Shown: positions 9,137 through 21,237, counted from the first letter of the stretch. The stretch: 64,000 nt of DNA from Rosa chinensis (GCF_002994745.2 NC_037092.1:70655823-70719822); one strand, 5' to 3'. Notes: generated by a model not told the origin, from the sequence alone. Made by a program: numbers and translations.

Positions 9137-12100
9137 ATGGCTTTGAGCACCCACAGAGCCTCCTCATCTCTTGCTTGGGCTGAACCACCTCCCCGTTGGA
9201 ATTACGATATTTTCTTGAGTTTCAGGGGTGAAGACACCCGCACGGGTTTCGTCTCCCATTTATACCACGAGCTGCAGTACCGGCAAGTATTCAAGACTTT
9301 CAAGGACGACCGAGTGCTTGAACTCGGAGATATTATCTCTCTGGAGCTCTTGAGGGCAATCGAACAATCACATCTCGCCATCGTTGTTCTCTCACCCAAC
9401 TATGCTTCTTCCACTTGGTGCTTGGATGAACTTTCCAAAATTATCGAGTCCATGGAAACCGAAAGTAAGAGAAAGAGAATTCTGCCGGTTTTCTTTAATG
9501 TGGAACCATCCGACGTTCGAAATCAGACAAAGAGCTTTGATGAAGCCTTTGCTAAGCATGAAGCAAAGTTCGGTAAGGACTCAGAGAAGGTGAAGAAGTG
9601 GAGAGCAGCTTTAAGAGAAGTGGCAGGTCTCACCGGATGTGATTTAAAGGATAAGTAAACACTATATGCAACTTCATCCCCTTCTTTTTGTCTTTTAAAT
9701 TTAGACTTGTTCTATTATATATGTATTATTAGCTTGATGATTGTCTCTTTTTCTGTTAGATCTGAAAGTAAGCTTATAGAAGTCATCGTCAAAAGTGTGC
9801 GGGAGAAAGTGCTTCCTACGATCACATTGTCAGATTCCGGAGAAAAGTTAGTCGGAATTGAATTTAGACTTAGGCAAATGGGTTTGCTTTTAGCTCCTGA
9901 GGAAAAGGATGTTCGATTTATAGGAATATGGGGTATGGGTGGAGTGGGTAAGACTACCCTTGCTGAGCTAGTATATAAGAGATTTGCTCATGATTTTGAT
10001 GTGGCGGAGTTTCTTGATGTCAGGAATAATCATGGTCAACTAGTCAATCTTCAAAAACAGATTCTTTTCCCAGTCTTGAAGGAAAATGTTTCACAAGTTT
10101 GGGATGTTCGTAGGGGAAAGAATTTCATTAGACAATGCATGTCTAATAAAAAGGTCCTTCTTGTTGTTGATGATGTTGATAGCTGCTGTGACCTCCTAGA
10201 AAAAGTGGCTGGAGATGAATCTTGGTTTGGCGATGCAAGCAGAATCATTGTTACAACTAGAGATAAACGTGTGCTCGTCGAGAATGATATAAAACTATCA
10301 GTTGGGCTAGTGGGGCTAAATGTCCATGATGCTCTTGAGCTCTTTACTCACAGTGCCTTCAAAAAAGATCAGCCCGAGGAAGGGTTTTCAGAGCTGTCCA
10401 AGTGTTTCATAGATTATGCCGAAGGGCTTCCGTTAGCTCTTATAATTCTTGGAAAATCTTTGTACAAAAGAGATCTAGAGACATGGAGAAGTGCATTGGA
10501 GATACTAAAGAGAATTCCTAATCGGACAATTTTGGATTCGCTCAAATTAAGTTATGATGCGCTGGATGATTTGCAACAGAAGATTTTCTTGGACATTGCA
10601 TTCTTCTACAAGGGGATGGAAGAGGGGCGAGTTAATCAAATGCTAGAATATTGTAATGGCTTTAATTGTCTTTTTGTGACAGAGGTTCTCATCGAGAAAT
10701 CTCTGATAACTATTGAGCTGCGTCCCGACTTTATTGAGATGCAGTACGCCGACAGGGTTGGGATGCATGGTTGGGGACACTACAAGGTTGAGATGCATGG
10801 TTTGGTACAAGAAATGGCACGGAGAATTGTTCGTGAAGAGTCTGAAGAACCCGGTCTTCGCAGCCGTTTGTGTAATCGTGATGACATCTTTGATGTATTC
10901 ACGAGAAATACGGTAAGAAGTTATATAGATAAATTAAAGTTTAAATTTAAAAATAAAAATTACATTTGTTTTAGCATTTTTTATATTAGACTTGAGTGGA
11001 ATTAACTATTCCTTTATTGTGAACTAATGTCAGGGAACAGACGCAATCAGAGGCATCCGCTTATGTTTACCTAGTTTAGAAGAGGCAGGTTCAAGTTGGA
11101 ACATTGAATCCTTCTCTAGGATGCCCAAACTGATGTTTCTTGAATTTGATAATTTAATAATTGGTTCAGACCCCAAATTCCTCCCAAATTCCTTGAGAAT
11201 TCTCATATGGAATTGGTATCCTTCCGAATCTCTTCCAGCTAGTTTCCGGCCAAATAGTCTTGGTGAACTGAAGATGCAAAGAAGCAATCTTGTCCGGCTT
11301 TGGGATGAAAGACAGGTAACAACGTTGATAATGTTTTCTACTTCAAAATATAATTTTAGGTTTTCCAAAGGTAATTATTTGTTCCATGCATTGTACAGGA
11401 CTTGCCTAACTTGAAATGTATGGATCTTAGTGAGTCCAAAAACTTGAAGGAGACCCCAGATTTCACAGGTATTCCGAATCTTGAGGAGTTGAATCTTACA
11501 AATTGTGACAGTTTGGTTGAGGTCCACCCATCCATTGCAGTCAACAAAAAGCTTAAACGGCTGATACTCGAGCAATGTAAAAATGTCAACAGTTTACCAA
11601 GTAAGATTGAAATGGATTCTCTCGAGGTTCTCAACCTTGCTTACTGCTCAAAAGTAAAGATTCCAGAATTTGGAGAAGGGATGAAAAATTTGTCAATCCT
11701 TCTCGCACCTGGGACCGCCACTGAGGAACTGACTTCATCTATTGAACATCTGGTTGGCCTAACTAGACTGAACATATCTGATAGCAAAAGTCTCCAGAGT
11801 CTTCCGGGTACCGCAATTTTTAAACTGAAGTCTCTTGAAGAACTCTGTATGGGAAAGTGCCCAAAAATTGTAGAAAATACGGGGGAGACAGGGTGTTTGA
11901 AGCTTCGCATGTCCAAGGGTTTATTTAAAAGAGAGAGTCCAGAGCGTGCGTGCTTGGCGTTGCCATGTCCAAGGGCTTTACCGTCTTTGCGTTGGTTAGA
12001 TCTACATGATTGTAATCTTTGTCGAGGAGTTATCCCCAACGATATTGTCTACTGCTTGCCGTCTCTAGAAGGCTTGAATCTTGCTGGAAATAATTTTGTT

Positions 12101-12373
12101 AGTCTTCCTGCGAGCATTAAATGCCTTTCTAAGCTTCGGTTCATTAATTTATCGAGGTGCAAATGGCTTAAACAATTACCGGATCTCCCATCGAATGAGC
12201 GATTAGCTGTATGGGCAGACAATTGTGATTCCTTAAAAATGCTGTCAGAACCATTACAGCGGGTCAGATTCCCCAAATTGCAGAGATTTTGTTTAATAAC
12301 TGTCAATTGCTTTGGATGTCAATCAGGCTTCAATAGTGAAATATTTTCAATGCTAAGGAGATTGGCCGCTGAG

Positions 12374-12416
<43 letters not shown>

Positions 12417-12543
12417 TATATATATATATATATATTAAACATGTATGATTATTCCTTTGGTATAGGGGATCCCTCGATATTGTTTTGATGATTATACGAA
12501 TTTAAGTTTTCGAAGTAAAATTTGCAAGTGGTTCGATATTTAA
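9137..12543 (+). CDS. TIR-NB-LRR (TNL) immune receptor, five exons, early stop
   Basis: Likely an intracellular plant immune receptor gene. Exons by GT-AG borders that keep the frame: 9137-9654, 9760-10912, 11034-11315, 11399-12373, 12466-12543 (about 1001 residues). The start at 9137 is chosen because the TIR follows closely; the upstream in-frame ATG at 9011 adds an atypical leader. TIR: SFRGEDTR and the WCLDEL segment with the expected catalytic Glu (residues ~25-170). NB-ARC: P-loop GMGGVGKTT (~231), kinase-2 LLVVDDVD (~307), SRIIVTTRD, GLPLAL (~395), FLDIAFF. The MHD position reads MHG (~518), next to a small duplication (VGMHGWGHYKVEMHG). Exons 3-4 encode leucine-rich repeats. In exon 5 TAA at 12541-12543 falls at KWFDI*SEGDSLTV, where TNL C-JID domains normally continue, so the gene is probably damaged or makes a shortened protein. 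Confidence 0.85.
12376..12435. repeat. (CT)n-(TA)n microsatellite in TNL intron 4
   Basis: About 18 CT units followed by CACACA and a TA run, directly after the donor site of exon 4. The intron is only 92 bp, so most of it is microsatellite. Length change here could affect splicing; that is inference. Confidence 0.9.
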
Positions 12544-12984
12544 AGCGAGGGAGATTCATTGACTGTGAAGCAGCCTCTGGATCGGGAATCAAGTAGCTCA
12601 GAGTGGATCGGCATTGTGTTTTGTGTTGTTTTTGCCGATCTGAGAGATCCTGCCACTATTGAGTTCTCTATTGCATGTGAGAGATGGTCCCATGAGCGTA
12701 TAGAAGACCCAAGGCATATGATGGGAGATCATCTTTGGGTGATTTTCATGCCTCGCCGTGAAAGCCTGGATACCACAAGCTACTCTATTAGGTTCAATCG
12801 TTCGATTAAGGAGATTCCATGCCCGAATGGTGTGAAGAGGTGTGGGGCCCGATTGTTGTACGAGCAAGATTTGAAAAGCCTCCTCCTCGAATCTCCAACA
12901 AACATCTTAAAGCGGAGTCGTGAATATTGTGACTCGGAGGAGATAAGAGGCAGGGGAAGGTCCAAATGTAATTGCAAGTGGTAG
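12544..12984 (+). pseudogene. C-JID (post-LRR) domain remainder of the TNL, after the stop
   Basis: The frame of exon 5 stays open for 146 codons after the TAA at 12541 and ends at TAG 12982-12984. It has the expected post-LRR content: SEGDSLTVKQP, then a hydrophobic strand (WIGIVFCVVF), HLWVIFMPR and a final basic tail. The reading is clean, so the stop is probably recent, or the region is joined by splicing I cannot see. An expected CAA/CAG glutamine at that position would become TAA/TAG by one C-to-T change. Confidence 0.7.
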
Positions 12985-14720
12985 CCCTAACAAAGAATCA
13001 TTTTTCAAAAGACTCAAGGCATGAATACTAATCGATCTATAGGGAGGTATGTTTTTGTGACCATTTAATGTCTACATATGTAGGTTGCATTTAGTCCCCC
13101 TAATTTATATTTGTGTATCCGTATATAAAAGGTTCATCAATTAGTGAAGCCCTAGGTTTGAGATTGTCTTTATATGTGGCTCAAACATCCAAAATAAATA
13201 AACTTGTGTATTTTTTTTAAAAAAAAGTTGTGTAAATTGTGCTAACAATACCATTTGAGTAATTGTTATGTTGAACATGTTTTTCCTCATTGACAAACTT
13301 ATTCTCATTTACAAGAACTTTGTTTTGTTTCAGAAAGAATATATTTGATTGGTATGTATTTATCCATGCATGTAAGCCCATGTCGCAAGGGTTCCCTACA
13401 TTGGTTTAAGTATTCTTAATGTATGGACAGTCTACCCAAAACATCGTTGTCCTATAATAGAAAAGTTGTATACAAAATTGAATGGAGTCTTATTATCCAA
13501 TAGTTGAGATTCATCACTCCCATATTCAAGGTTGATCATGCTACAACCAACATACTAACAATGTGATGACATTAATTCAAGTTGTGATTAGTTTTCACTT
13601 TATTTTTTTATCTTTTGTCAAGTATTATTAGTTTATACTGTATAGCAAAGAGTATTTATAACTTATGAGATGTGGAAAATACGTTTGACTCTAACGAGTT
13701 GTATTCATCTTATGCTATAGGAACTACCCCTTTCTTGTTCTGATTCTCGTACAGCTGGGCTGCTAGTGATCTCTTTGGCAACAATGGTCTTCCGCTATTC
13801 TTCCTTCGGAGTACTTGACAAGCACATCTTGCCTCCGTTACGATGCCATGTTGGTGTTGTGAAGACGAGGCTGATCAAGGTGTTGCTTCGATTGGTTTGA
13901 GATTTCTCTTCCATATTCCTTTTCATTTGTTGTCCTCATTCCTTCTACTGCTCAAATTCATTCCTACCAATAGTAAATTATTGTTGCAATTTTTAGTGTC
14001 CCGTAAATTAATTTTCTAAGAGTAATGAGTCGAAGACTAGAAGTTGAAGTCTAAAACCATGAACCAATTCATTACTTTCTACGTTCTCTTCCACGAAATG
14101 TTAATGCATATTGCCCTAGAGATATCATTACTTTCTATGTTCTCTTTCACGAGTTGTATTCATCTTACTGTTTATATCGTTCCTCTTTTATTAATGCAAT
14201 ATGTAGATCATTCCATTTTGTCTCTGTATTTCTAGAATTCTGTTTTCTGCTAGCAACAAAATATGGAAAATGATAGTACTGTGGCTTAGGACAAAAGGCA
14301 GGGTTGAGGGAGCATAGCAGCTGCGTACTCTGCTGCACCCCCTGAACTGTAGGAAGGGGCAAAAACATAAATATAACTACTGATCTTGAATGTATTTTGT
14401 AGTTCTACTGAGGCATTTCAAGGTCTAGTCTTTGGTCGAGTGCTTCTTGTTTCTAGTAATCTTAAAATGCGTCTGTATGGCCAAATTTGTTGTGTTCATA
14501 TTCTTGTCTTCATGCTTAATAATGTGTAATGTGTTGATTCAAGTCCGACTTCTTAGACCTTAGAAGTTTTGTTTGTCTAGAAATTTTTCAGAAACTTCAT
14601 TGAAGTGTGACATGATAACAGAAAGTCTTGCAACCTCCCAACTATGAGGTTTTGACTTTACGTGATACCTCCATTAATGGTGTTTTTCCTTCTCTAAGTT
14701 TAGCCCAGTTCTGTATCGAT
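12985..14720. other. TNL 3' flank, no gene seen
   Basis: AT-rich sequence without a supported coding region. A GC-richer stretch at about 13720-13900 could be an untranslated exon or an old fragment; 'cgagttgtattcatctta' occurs at about 13696 and again at about 14151, a small duplication. No known motif recognised. Confidence 0.4.
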
Positions 14721-15399
14721 GAGCATCTCCAATGGTTTTGTTATTTGGCTTTGGTCAAATTTGAATTTGACATATGACATGGCAAATTTGATATAGCAAC
14801 ATTTTGACAATTTTTAGCTCCAATGGAGATGTCAAATTTGAATATTACTTTAATATATAAAATTCTATTTATGTTGTTTTTCCTTCTTTTTTTTCTTGTA
14901 ATCTAAGATCATACAATGAATGCTTCCATTTAAGAAACGCATGAAGAGATTATGAGAAAAGAGATGCAATTGAGATTATGAGAATATATCAAGATGGAAT
15001 ACATAGCAGGAAACAGAAACAGAATCAGCAAAAAAAATAGCAGTCAACTAGCAACAAACAGAAACAGCTTGAATTTGATAGCAACAAACGGATACAAACT
15101 GATATATAGCAACAAACTGAAGGAAACTCTGAGCTGCATTTCTATCATTGAACCATAAACCCTATCATTGACAATGATTAGAGATTATCATCACCTCACT
15201 TCCATTGTTATATGTCACAAAAAAACCAAGTTCTTGGGGTCGTAACAGAGGAGCCTTTGAATCAATGTTAATCTGCAGAAAAATAAATCAGTTTGCAAGT
15301 CTAGCAAAAGTTCTTCTACCTCAACCAAATGATATGCTAGCATGTGCAAATTGTATTTGTCCCAAATCAAATGACATTAGAACATGAGAGAATACTCAC

Positions 15400-15518
15400 C
15401 AGTAATGGATTACCAAAATCATTGAAACGATATGCAGCTTCCAATGGTTTTAATTAGTTTTTCAATGTACAATTTCTTCAAGCCATTAGTTATAGATGTA
15501 ACTGCATTGAGAGGTATC
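15400..15518 (-). pseudogene. captured fragment, probably EH-domain protein (EHD)
   Basis: Minus strand reads VTSITNGLKKLYIEKL and, after a frameshift of a few bases near 15450, PLEAAYRFNDFGNPLL followed by a GTGAGT donor. Plant EHD proteins (dynamin-like ATPases of endocytic recycling) carry a closely similar stretch just before their P-loop. The P-loop is not present here. The frameshift shows decay. Identification is from memory of the motif GLK(K/R)LY..KL.PLE..YRFNDF and needs a search. Confidence 0.6.
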
Positions 15519-15971
15519 TGAAGAGGAAATTTTCAAAGGAGACAAACAAAAAGAGTCAGGCAATATGGAACAGTGAAGACGTCTCTTTACATACATGTAA
15601 GAACAAGTGGATCTAATACAGTAGAAGAAATTTTATTAAGAAACAGAACAAAACCTAAAAGCAATTTTACCCAAGACTGGGGGCAAGAATAAGGTACAAT
15701 AGCCATAAAATAGAATAAAGGGAAGGATACACATATACTCACTTTCTTCACTAAACCAAAAACTATGCATCATAAGCTATTGACTACCAAGCTATTAACG
15801 ATTCAGTTAATAAACTTTAACTCATCAACTTTCTTAAAAATCAATTTTGCTAATAGGGAAAGCAAATTTCATCTAGTTAATGCACATATAATCAAGAATA
15901 TCAGAAAACACGAATCAACGCTTATTAGTCAAACAAAAGAAGCAAGCATGGAATAGTAATTTGATTCTTAC

Positions 15972-16106
15972 CCTCATGTATGCAGCAACATGGCCACCAT
16001 AGATATACTTGCGATGTACCTCAGCATCAAGCTGCTTGTTGTCCTTGGAGAAACCAGTAAACCTCTTATTACTGTGTGGAATATCCAAACCACCATCCAA
16101 AGATCC
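15972..16106 (-). pseudogene. captured exon of ribosomal protein L5 (uL18)
   Basis: One minus-strand exon bounded by an AG acceptor (16106-16107) and a GTAAG donor (15971-15967) encodes [20 protein letters not shown] ... [17 protein letters not shown]. This is the conserved part of 60S ribosomal protein L5, which binds 5S rRNA. Only about 45 of ~300 residues are present. It lies about 265 bp beyond the bZIP fragment in the same orientation inside the same TIR element, so it is a second captured donor. Confidence 0.85.
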
Positions 16107-16369
16107 TTGTAATCAATATTAAAGCCTAGATGATAAAAGAACAAAACAAATAGGTGCAAACTCCATTGAATTGACCTCAGTCTCACATAATTAGATACCA
16201 CAGGGCTCTAAGGCAAATGCATATATGTACACCACAGTTTTGGCATACATATGGATATTACTACAATATTTGAACATATTGAGACACACACACGGATTGA
16301 AGAACAGAATAACTAGTGAAAAATATGTACTAAAAGAACAACAATTTAAAACATGACAAAAATTTGTAC

Positions 16370-17218
16370 TTGAATCCAATGGTCACCACCGACAGCTGAT
16401 GGGGCTCCAGATTGATTTCCTCTCATTTTTGCAGTTCCAGCACCAGCGGGGGATGCATTCCACAAGTCCATTCCCATATTCAGACTAGTTGTAGGCAGAG
16501 AAACTACAGGCTTCCCAGGCACTAAAGCTGTGTTATTTTGTGCATTTGCTCCTGAAAAATGTGAGAAAACCATTTTACCAAAATTAATGCAAGTACCATT
16601 TACCAATGTCTACGCTTACAATATAGCCTAAAAAGAAGTGTATGTTGAACACGATCACTATAGCAGACCAAAATAAATAAATAAAAGCACAAAATTATAG
16701 TACCATCTGCAAGCATCTTGTCAAAGCTTCCCTTCTTGTTTGCACCATACTCCTAATGATATAACAACCATGTTTCATTAGAAGAAAATCATGCCAACAG
16801 TTATTTCTCAGGCCAGGTTAAAGTCTAAAATCCAAAGCACAATATATTCTGAGCCAACTGCTATTTGCAGATAAGTTGCAAAAGCTACTAGAAATTTACT
16901 AGCCATTGAAGAAAGGTAGAAGAACTCGAGAACATCTTGGAGTATTAGCTGCAGGGCATACACATACCTGGTGGTTACCATTCTCCTTGCTTCCATCTGA
17001 TGAACCCTCGCTGCAACTTTCAGCACTGTTAACGAGAAAGTTTACAGTCAGACTGGGTACAGCATCAATAAACTATCTTTAACCAATGTAAAATGGTAAA
17101 GACTCAAGAGCAATCTGAAGCTTGTAAAAAGGTATAATACTATGCAAAGACCACTGACCTTTGTGAAGCTCCATCATTTCCAGAACCAGAAGTTGCTTTT
17201 CCACTCATCAACTAACAA
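16370..17218 (-). pseudogene. captured fragment of a bZIP16/GBF-type transcription factor gene
   Basis: Four exon pieces joined by GT-AG introns read in one frame on the minus strand: 17218-17159 (SGSGNDGASQR), 17025-16968 (SAESCSEGSSDGSKENGNHQ), 16752-16704 (KKGSFDKMLADG) and 16551-16370 (GANAQNN ... NMGMDLWNASPAGAG). This matches the middle region between the proline-rich N terminus and the basic leucine zipper of plant bZIP16/bZIP68/GBF1-type G-box factors. The N terminus and the DNA-binding bZIP itself are absent, so no functional factor can result. The frame is still open through all four pieces, so capture is not ancient or the donor copy is close. Confidence 0.75.
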
Positions 17219-17632
17219 TCCATTTTGCTAACAGATAAACATGCATTTAACTCAGCTAGAATTAGAAGAAAAACATGTCGATGCATCCGAAACCTTCTCC
17301 GAAATACAACTTCTTCATGAACAGGATTTTCAGCAAGATAATCATTGTAGAGTGTTTCCTGACCTTACAAACGTTGTCTATCTTTATATATGCGACCAAG
17401 AATTGAGCCCCGGCGTCTTCTTCTTCCCTTCTCTTGTAGAGCAGCAATCTCCAGATTCATCAATTCTTCGTCTGATGATGAATTGGCAAGATCCTAAAAT
17501 TCCTCATTTGCAGCATCTGAAGATGAATCTGATAAATTTTTATCCAAGTTCCTAATATTCAAGAAGAGAAAAGAAACTTGAAGAGAGGAAAGCTTGAATT
17601 TCTGGGTGAGAGGAAAGGAAGAAAGAAGTGAA

Positions 17633-17635
<3 letters not shown>

Positions 17636-17704
<69 letters not shown>
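17636..17704. repeat. (AG)n microsatellite
   Basis: More than 30 uninterrupted AG units near the right end of the TIR element. Its minus strand gives a meaningless Ser-Leu repeat in translation. Confidence 0.95.
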
Positions 17705-17708
<4 letters not shown>

Positions 17709-18118
17709 AAAAATAAAAGACGGAAACGGAGGAAGCTGTCAAATTTGACAGAGAAGACTCTTGTGTCAAATCCACGTGTAAAAGGCAAATGGGTTGGAGA
17801 TTAATTTGGTTGATCAAAAGTTGACGTTGGGTATCCATCTGGCAAAATTGCCAGATCACATCTGTTGGAGATGGTCTCAGTAGCTAGGTTTAGTTTTGGG
17901 TAGCAATTTTGGGTGTTTGAGGAATTTGGAATCTTTTTGATCCAGAGTCTGTGCTTAAGGACATAGTTATACTTGTAGACATGGCACCAGAGAATCAACA
18001 TTGACTAGCAGTGGAAGAGGATCCGTGCTCTGTTTAATACTTATTATTTCTAATGGCATCGAGAACCAGTTTTAAGTTTAAGACTTTTACTTTAAAGTAT
18101 GGAGTGCCATTCTTTAGT

Positions 18119-18345
18119 ATAGGTCTATAGGGTAGTTTCTCACACAAGTCCACAGTCCATACCTTAAATTGCCAAATGAAGGAGAGTAAATCCCTGTACA
18201 CTTTCTTGTTACCATGTACCACGTAAGTAAGTCCACACCGTGGCCAGTCAAAAACCAAAAGAAGAAAAAGGACACAAGTCCACACCAATTGCTTAACAAA
18301 AGTATAGGATCGGATTTGGATGTTTTCAATTTTACGTCTTCATTC
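18119..18345 (+). repeat. diverged copy of the TNL upstream region
   Basis: Aligns in the same orientation with 8183-8372: shared blocks include 'actttcttgttaccatg', 'tggccagtcaaaaaccaaaa', 'ccacacca.ctgcttaacaaa' and 'atgttttcaat'. No TIR exon follows; the LINE begins about 180 bp downstream. The simplest reading is a tandem TNL duplication whose coding part was lost or moved outside the window. Confidence 0.7.
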
Positions 18346-18522
18346 ATGTCCTATTTATATTTGTACATTGTAAACCTTATTTGATGAGGGAGAATCATTT
18401 TCTGCAAAGAGATTGGAATTCTAATTTCATTAATTTGCTGATCCCATTAGCCATATGTGTGCTATTACAACTCTTAGAGTTTGAGTTTATCTTAAATAAG
18501 AATTTGTAAGTAAATTTACTTT

Positions 18523-19930
18523 TGGTTTTTTTGAAAGGAAAAAATAGCATTAAATAGAAGCACCACTGGAGTAATGAGAGTTTACAACGTCAAATAACAA
18601 GACTTTGGAGACCTGGATCAGAACACTATTGTTCCAAGAAGTGATCTCAGTACAGTTGTGTCCTATGTGTGCTATAACATCGGCACAAAGTTTGCTTCCC
18701 TAAACACATGCTTAAAAGAAATTGTGGTGAAAGAAGCAGCAAGGTTCCTAATATCTTAGACTATTTTGATCAATCTCCAAGAGGGAGGTCACAAACTCCT
18801 TTGACAGCTTCGATTACTAACTTTGAATCCCCTTCCACTTTAAGTTTGGTGAAACCTTTTTCCTCAGCAGAAGCTACGCTGTCCCTTAGGGCTATTGCTT
18901 CAGCTATCGGAACTATTATAGTTCCTGTTTGACGAGCGGGCGCAACAAGAGGTACTTCGTGATTGTCTCGAATAACGAAGACACCAACAACAGAATCCAT
19001 GCAAACTGATCTATTAAAGCTATTCTTGACTGCGTCACTAGTAGGAGCCAGCTGCAACCGGATTAAAGGTTGGTTAAATGGTGGTGAGGCTTTACTAGGA
19101 ACGTTTCCTGAACATTTTTCATTATAGCTGCAACAGAGATAAGGTTAGGCTTTAATCCTCTGAATACTGCATCATTTCTTGCTTTCCAAATCTGCCAGCA
19201 GGTGGTAATAATTAAAGTAAATAAATTCTTTTGGAAAGGGCGGTTTAAGAATAGATCCTGAAAAACTTTAATGTTTCTTTCTTCCCAGTCTACTGAGGAA
19301 GGGATGCCAACACTTTTCCAAACCTCTTTGGCAAATTCACAATAACCAAAGAGGCGGTTTGCAGTTTCATTGTTATTTTGACAAAGAGGCAAGTGCTGTC
19401 ATTAATCATTCCAAACTTAGAGCGTCTGTCTTTGGTTTTCAATCTTTCTCTAAGTACAAGCCAACCAAAGATTTTAATCTTTGGTTGAGTATTTAGACTC
19501 CAGAGTTTATTGATCAGCGCAATTTGATTATGTTTTTGCAAGTCATTCCGTTGAATCCAGGTAGCAGATTTGATCGTGAACTTACCATGTGGAGCAAGAC
19601 TCCATATATATTCATCATGTTGATCAGTGATAGGTAGAGGAATGTCCAAGATTTGTTTGACATGACCTGACCTAAAACAAAAGAGAGTTTACCCTTATTC
19701 CAGGATCCGTTGGTAATATAATCTTCCACTGTCTCATGTAGATTGAGAAACTTCTCCTATCTTTAGGAAGACCTATGACATTATGCATGCCTAAATACCT
19801 GCCAATAGTGGTTTTTTGTTGAATATTTAAGAGGCTAACAATATCATGTTTCAGTTTAGTATTTACCTTTGGTGAAAAGTACAGTGAGGACTAGTGGTAA
19901 TTTTTTCTGTCCAAAGGCTGAAGAAAAGAG
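18523..19930 (-). pseudogene. LINE 3' segment: RT end, zf-RVT and RNase H domains
   Basis: Minus-strand frames, broken by shifts and stops: a C-terminal RT/linker region (19729-19290) with WSLNTQPKIKIFGWLVLRER, the zinc-binding zf-RVT domain (about 19392-19063, ANRLFGYCEFAKEVW ... TTCWQIWKARNDAVF) and an RNase H domain (19057-18770) with SVVGVFVIRDN, AEAIALRDSV and LKVEGDSKLVIEAV. These are the normal last domains of plant L1-type ORF2. Several frame breaks show that it is dead. Confidence 0.85.
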
Positions 19931-20473
19931 TGTCACGCCCGAATTTTGAATAAAAAATTCAAAATCCGAAACATGAATAAACAACTACAACACACGCCAC
20001 TCAAATTTCAAATCTCGAAAACCTCAGTTTAATTAATACAACTCACTTGTACAAAGTAAATTTGTAAAGCTCAAATTGAGCATCACTCACCTCACAATTT
20101 ACAAGGCTGTAAAACTAAAACAAATACTCTAATCCGCACGATCTCCGCCATGATCCTCCTGACCTGCAGGACTACCCGCTACACAATTTGAATAGTGTAC
20201 CGGGATTGCAACAACACCAAACCCGGTAAGCCATGACAGCCCGTATGAGTAAACAAGAAGGAAATGTTGATTTTAATTCATATTTATTTTAACTCAAGTA
20301 AACAACCAACAATCAAAACATCTGTGAGGAAACATCAAACAAAACACGGAAAATCCACAACGAATACATTTCCACAATCCTCTAACCACAATATCCCCAC
20401 TTTAGTCCATCCCATATGTTTGGACCCAACACCAATAACACGTTAGATTTCTAACAACATCGTTATCTGTCAC

Positions 20474-20698
20474 CTCGGTTATTATTTAATCGGCGTTCTT
20501 CGGACTCTCCCTATCCTCAGAGCACTACATCTCGGTTATTATTTAACCGGCGTTCTTCGGACTCTCCCGTCCTCAGAGCACTACATCTCGGTTATTATTT
20601 AACCGGCGTTCTTCGGACTCTCCCGTCCTCAGAGCACTACATCTCGGTTATTATTTAACCGGCGTTCTTCGGACTCTCCCGTCCTCAGAGCACTACAT
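20474..20698. repeat. 56-bp tandem repeat, four units, in LTR 1
   Basis: Units of 57+56+56+56 bp starting CTCGGTTATTATTTAA and ending AGAGCACTACAT. The array is also four units long in the other LTR (26566-26791). Confidence 0.95.
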
Positions 20699-21237
20699 TT
20701 CTACCCTCTAATCAACTCAGAAGGTCAACATGATTATCACACACATTTATCGGTTAACATTATCATAAATAATCATGGCAATTTCCAATACAATATCATA
20801 TCACAGCCAAGTTATCGTAATTCCACACACACCTCAATGTCACACCATTCCAAATATATATCCACGTAAATATATATATACGTAATCATCCGCTCAGGGA
20901 TAATCACTAATACCAACTATAATTCAAGCATAAAAATCGTGAAATTCATTTTGTATAATTAAAATCATTTTACTTACCTATGGACCGTAGCTGATCAAGT
21001 CCATATGATTAAAAACAAATATTTATTCCATAAATATTTTCACACAATTACAACAAAATAAAGTAATTAAATGTACTCGGTTCGTAATATGAACCACGTG
21101 AGGTTTACTCACCTCTAATCCCGCTGCGTCTTCACTTTCACAATACACACCAAAATCGCTCACCAAGGAAGACCGTCAATCACCTAGTCAAACATGATCA
21201 TAACTTAGCCCACAACTCATAAACAAAATTAAACGAC

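Larger units (their letters stand above)
14721..17878. mobile_element. TIR element carrying host-gene fragments (Pack-type)
   Basis: The left end GAGCATCTCCAATGG and the right end, read in reverse, GAGACCATCTCCAACAG form imperfect terminal inverted repeats; subterminal 'tcaaatttga' motifs occur at both ends (about 14766, 14835, 17740). No transposase is visible. The interior contains, all on the minus strand, exon-intron pieces of a bZIP16/GBF-type gene, of ribosomal protein L5 and of an EH-domain protein. Retained introns point to capture at the DNA level. The superfamily is open: flanks (...TGTATCGAT | AGTAGCTAG...) give no clear target duplication, so borders may be off by a few bases. Confidence 0.65.

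Noticed and set aside
17494..17859. Minus-strand frames rich in Ser-Leu
   Set aside because: They are translations of the AG microsatellite.
14712..17887. 9-bp target duplication around the Pack-type element (TGTATCGAT / AGTAGCTAG)
   Set aside because: Only about five of nine positions agree, which is not evidence; superfamily left open.
20474..20698. Regular repeats resembling a CRISPR array
   Set aside because: Units are directly adjacent without unique spacers, are duplicated in both LTRs, and the sequence is a plant retrotransposon.
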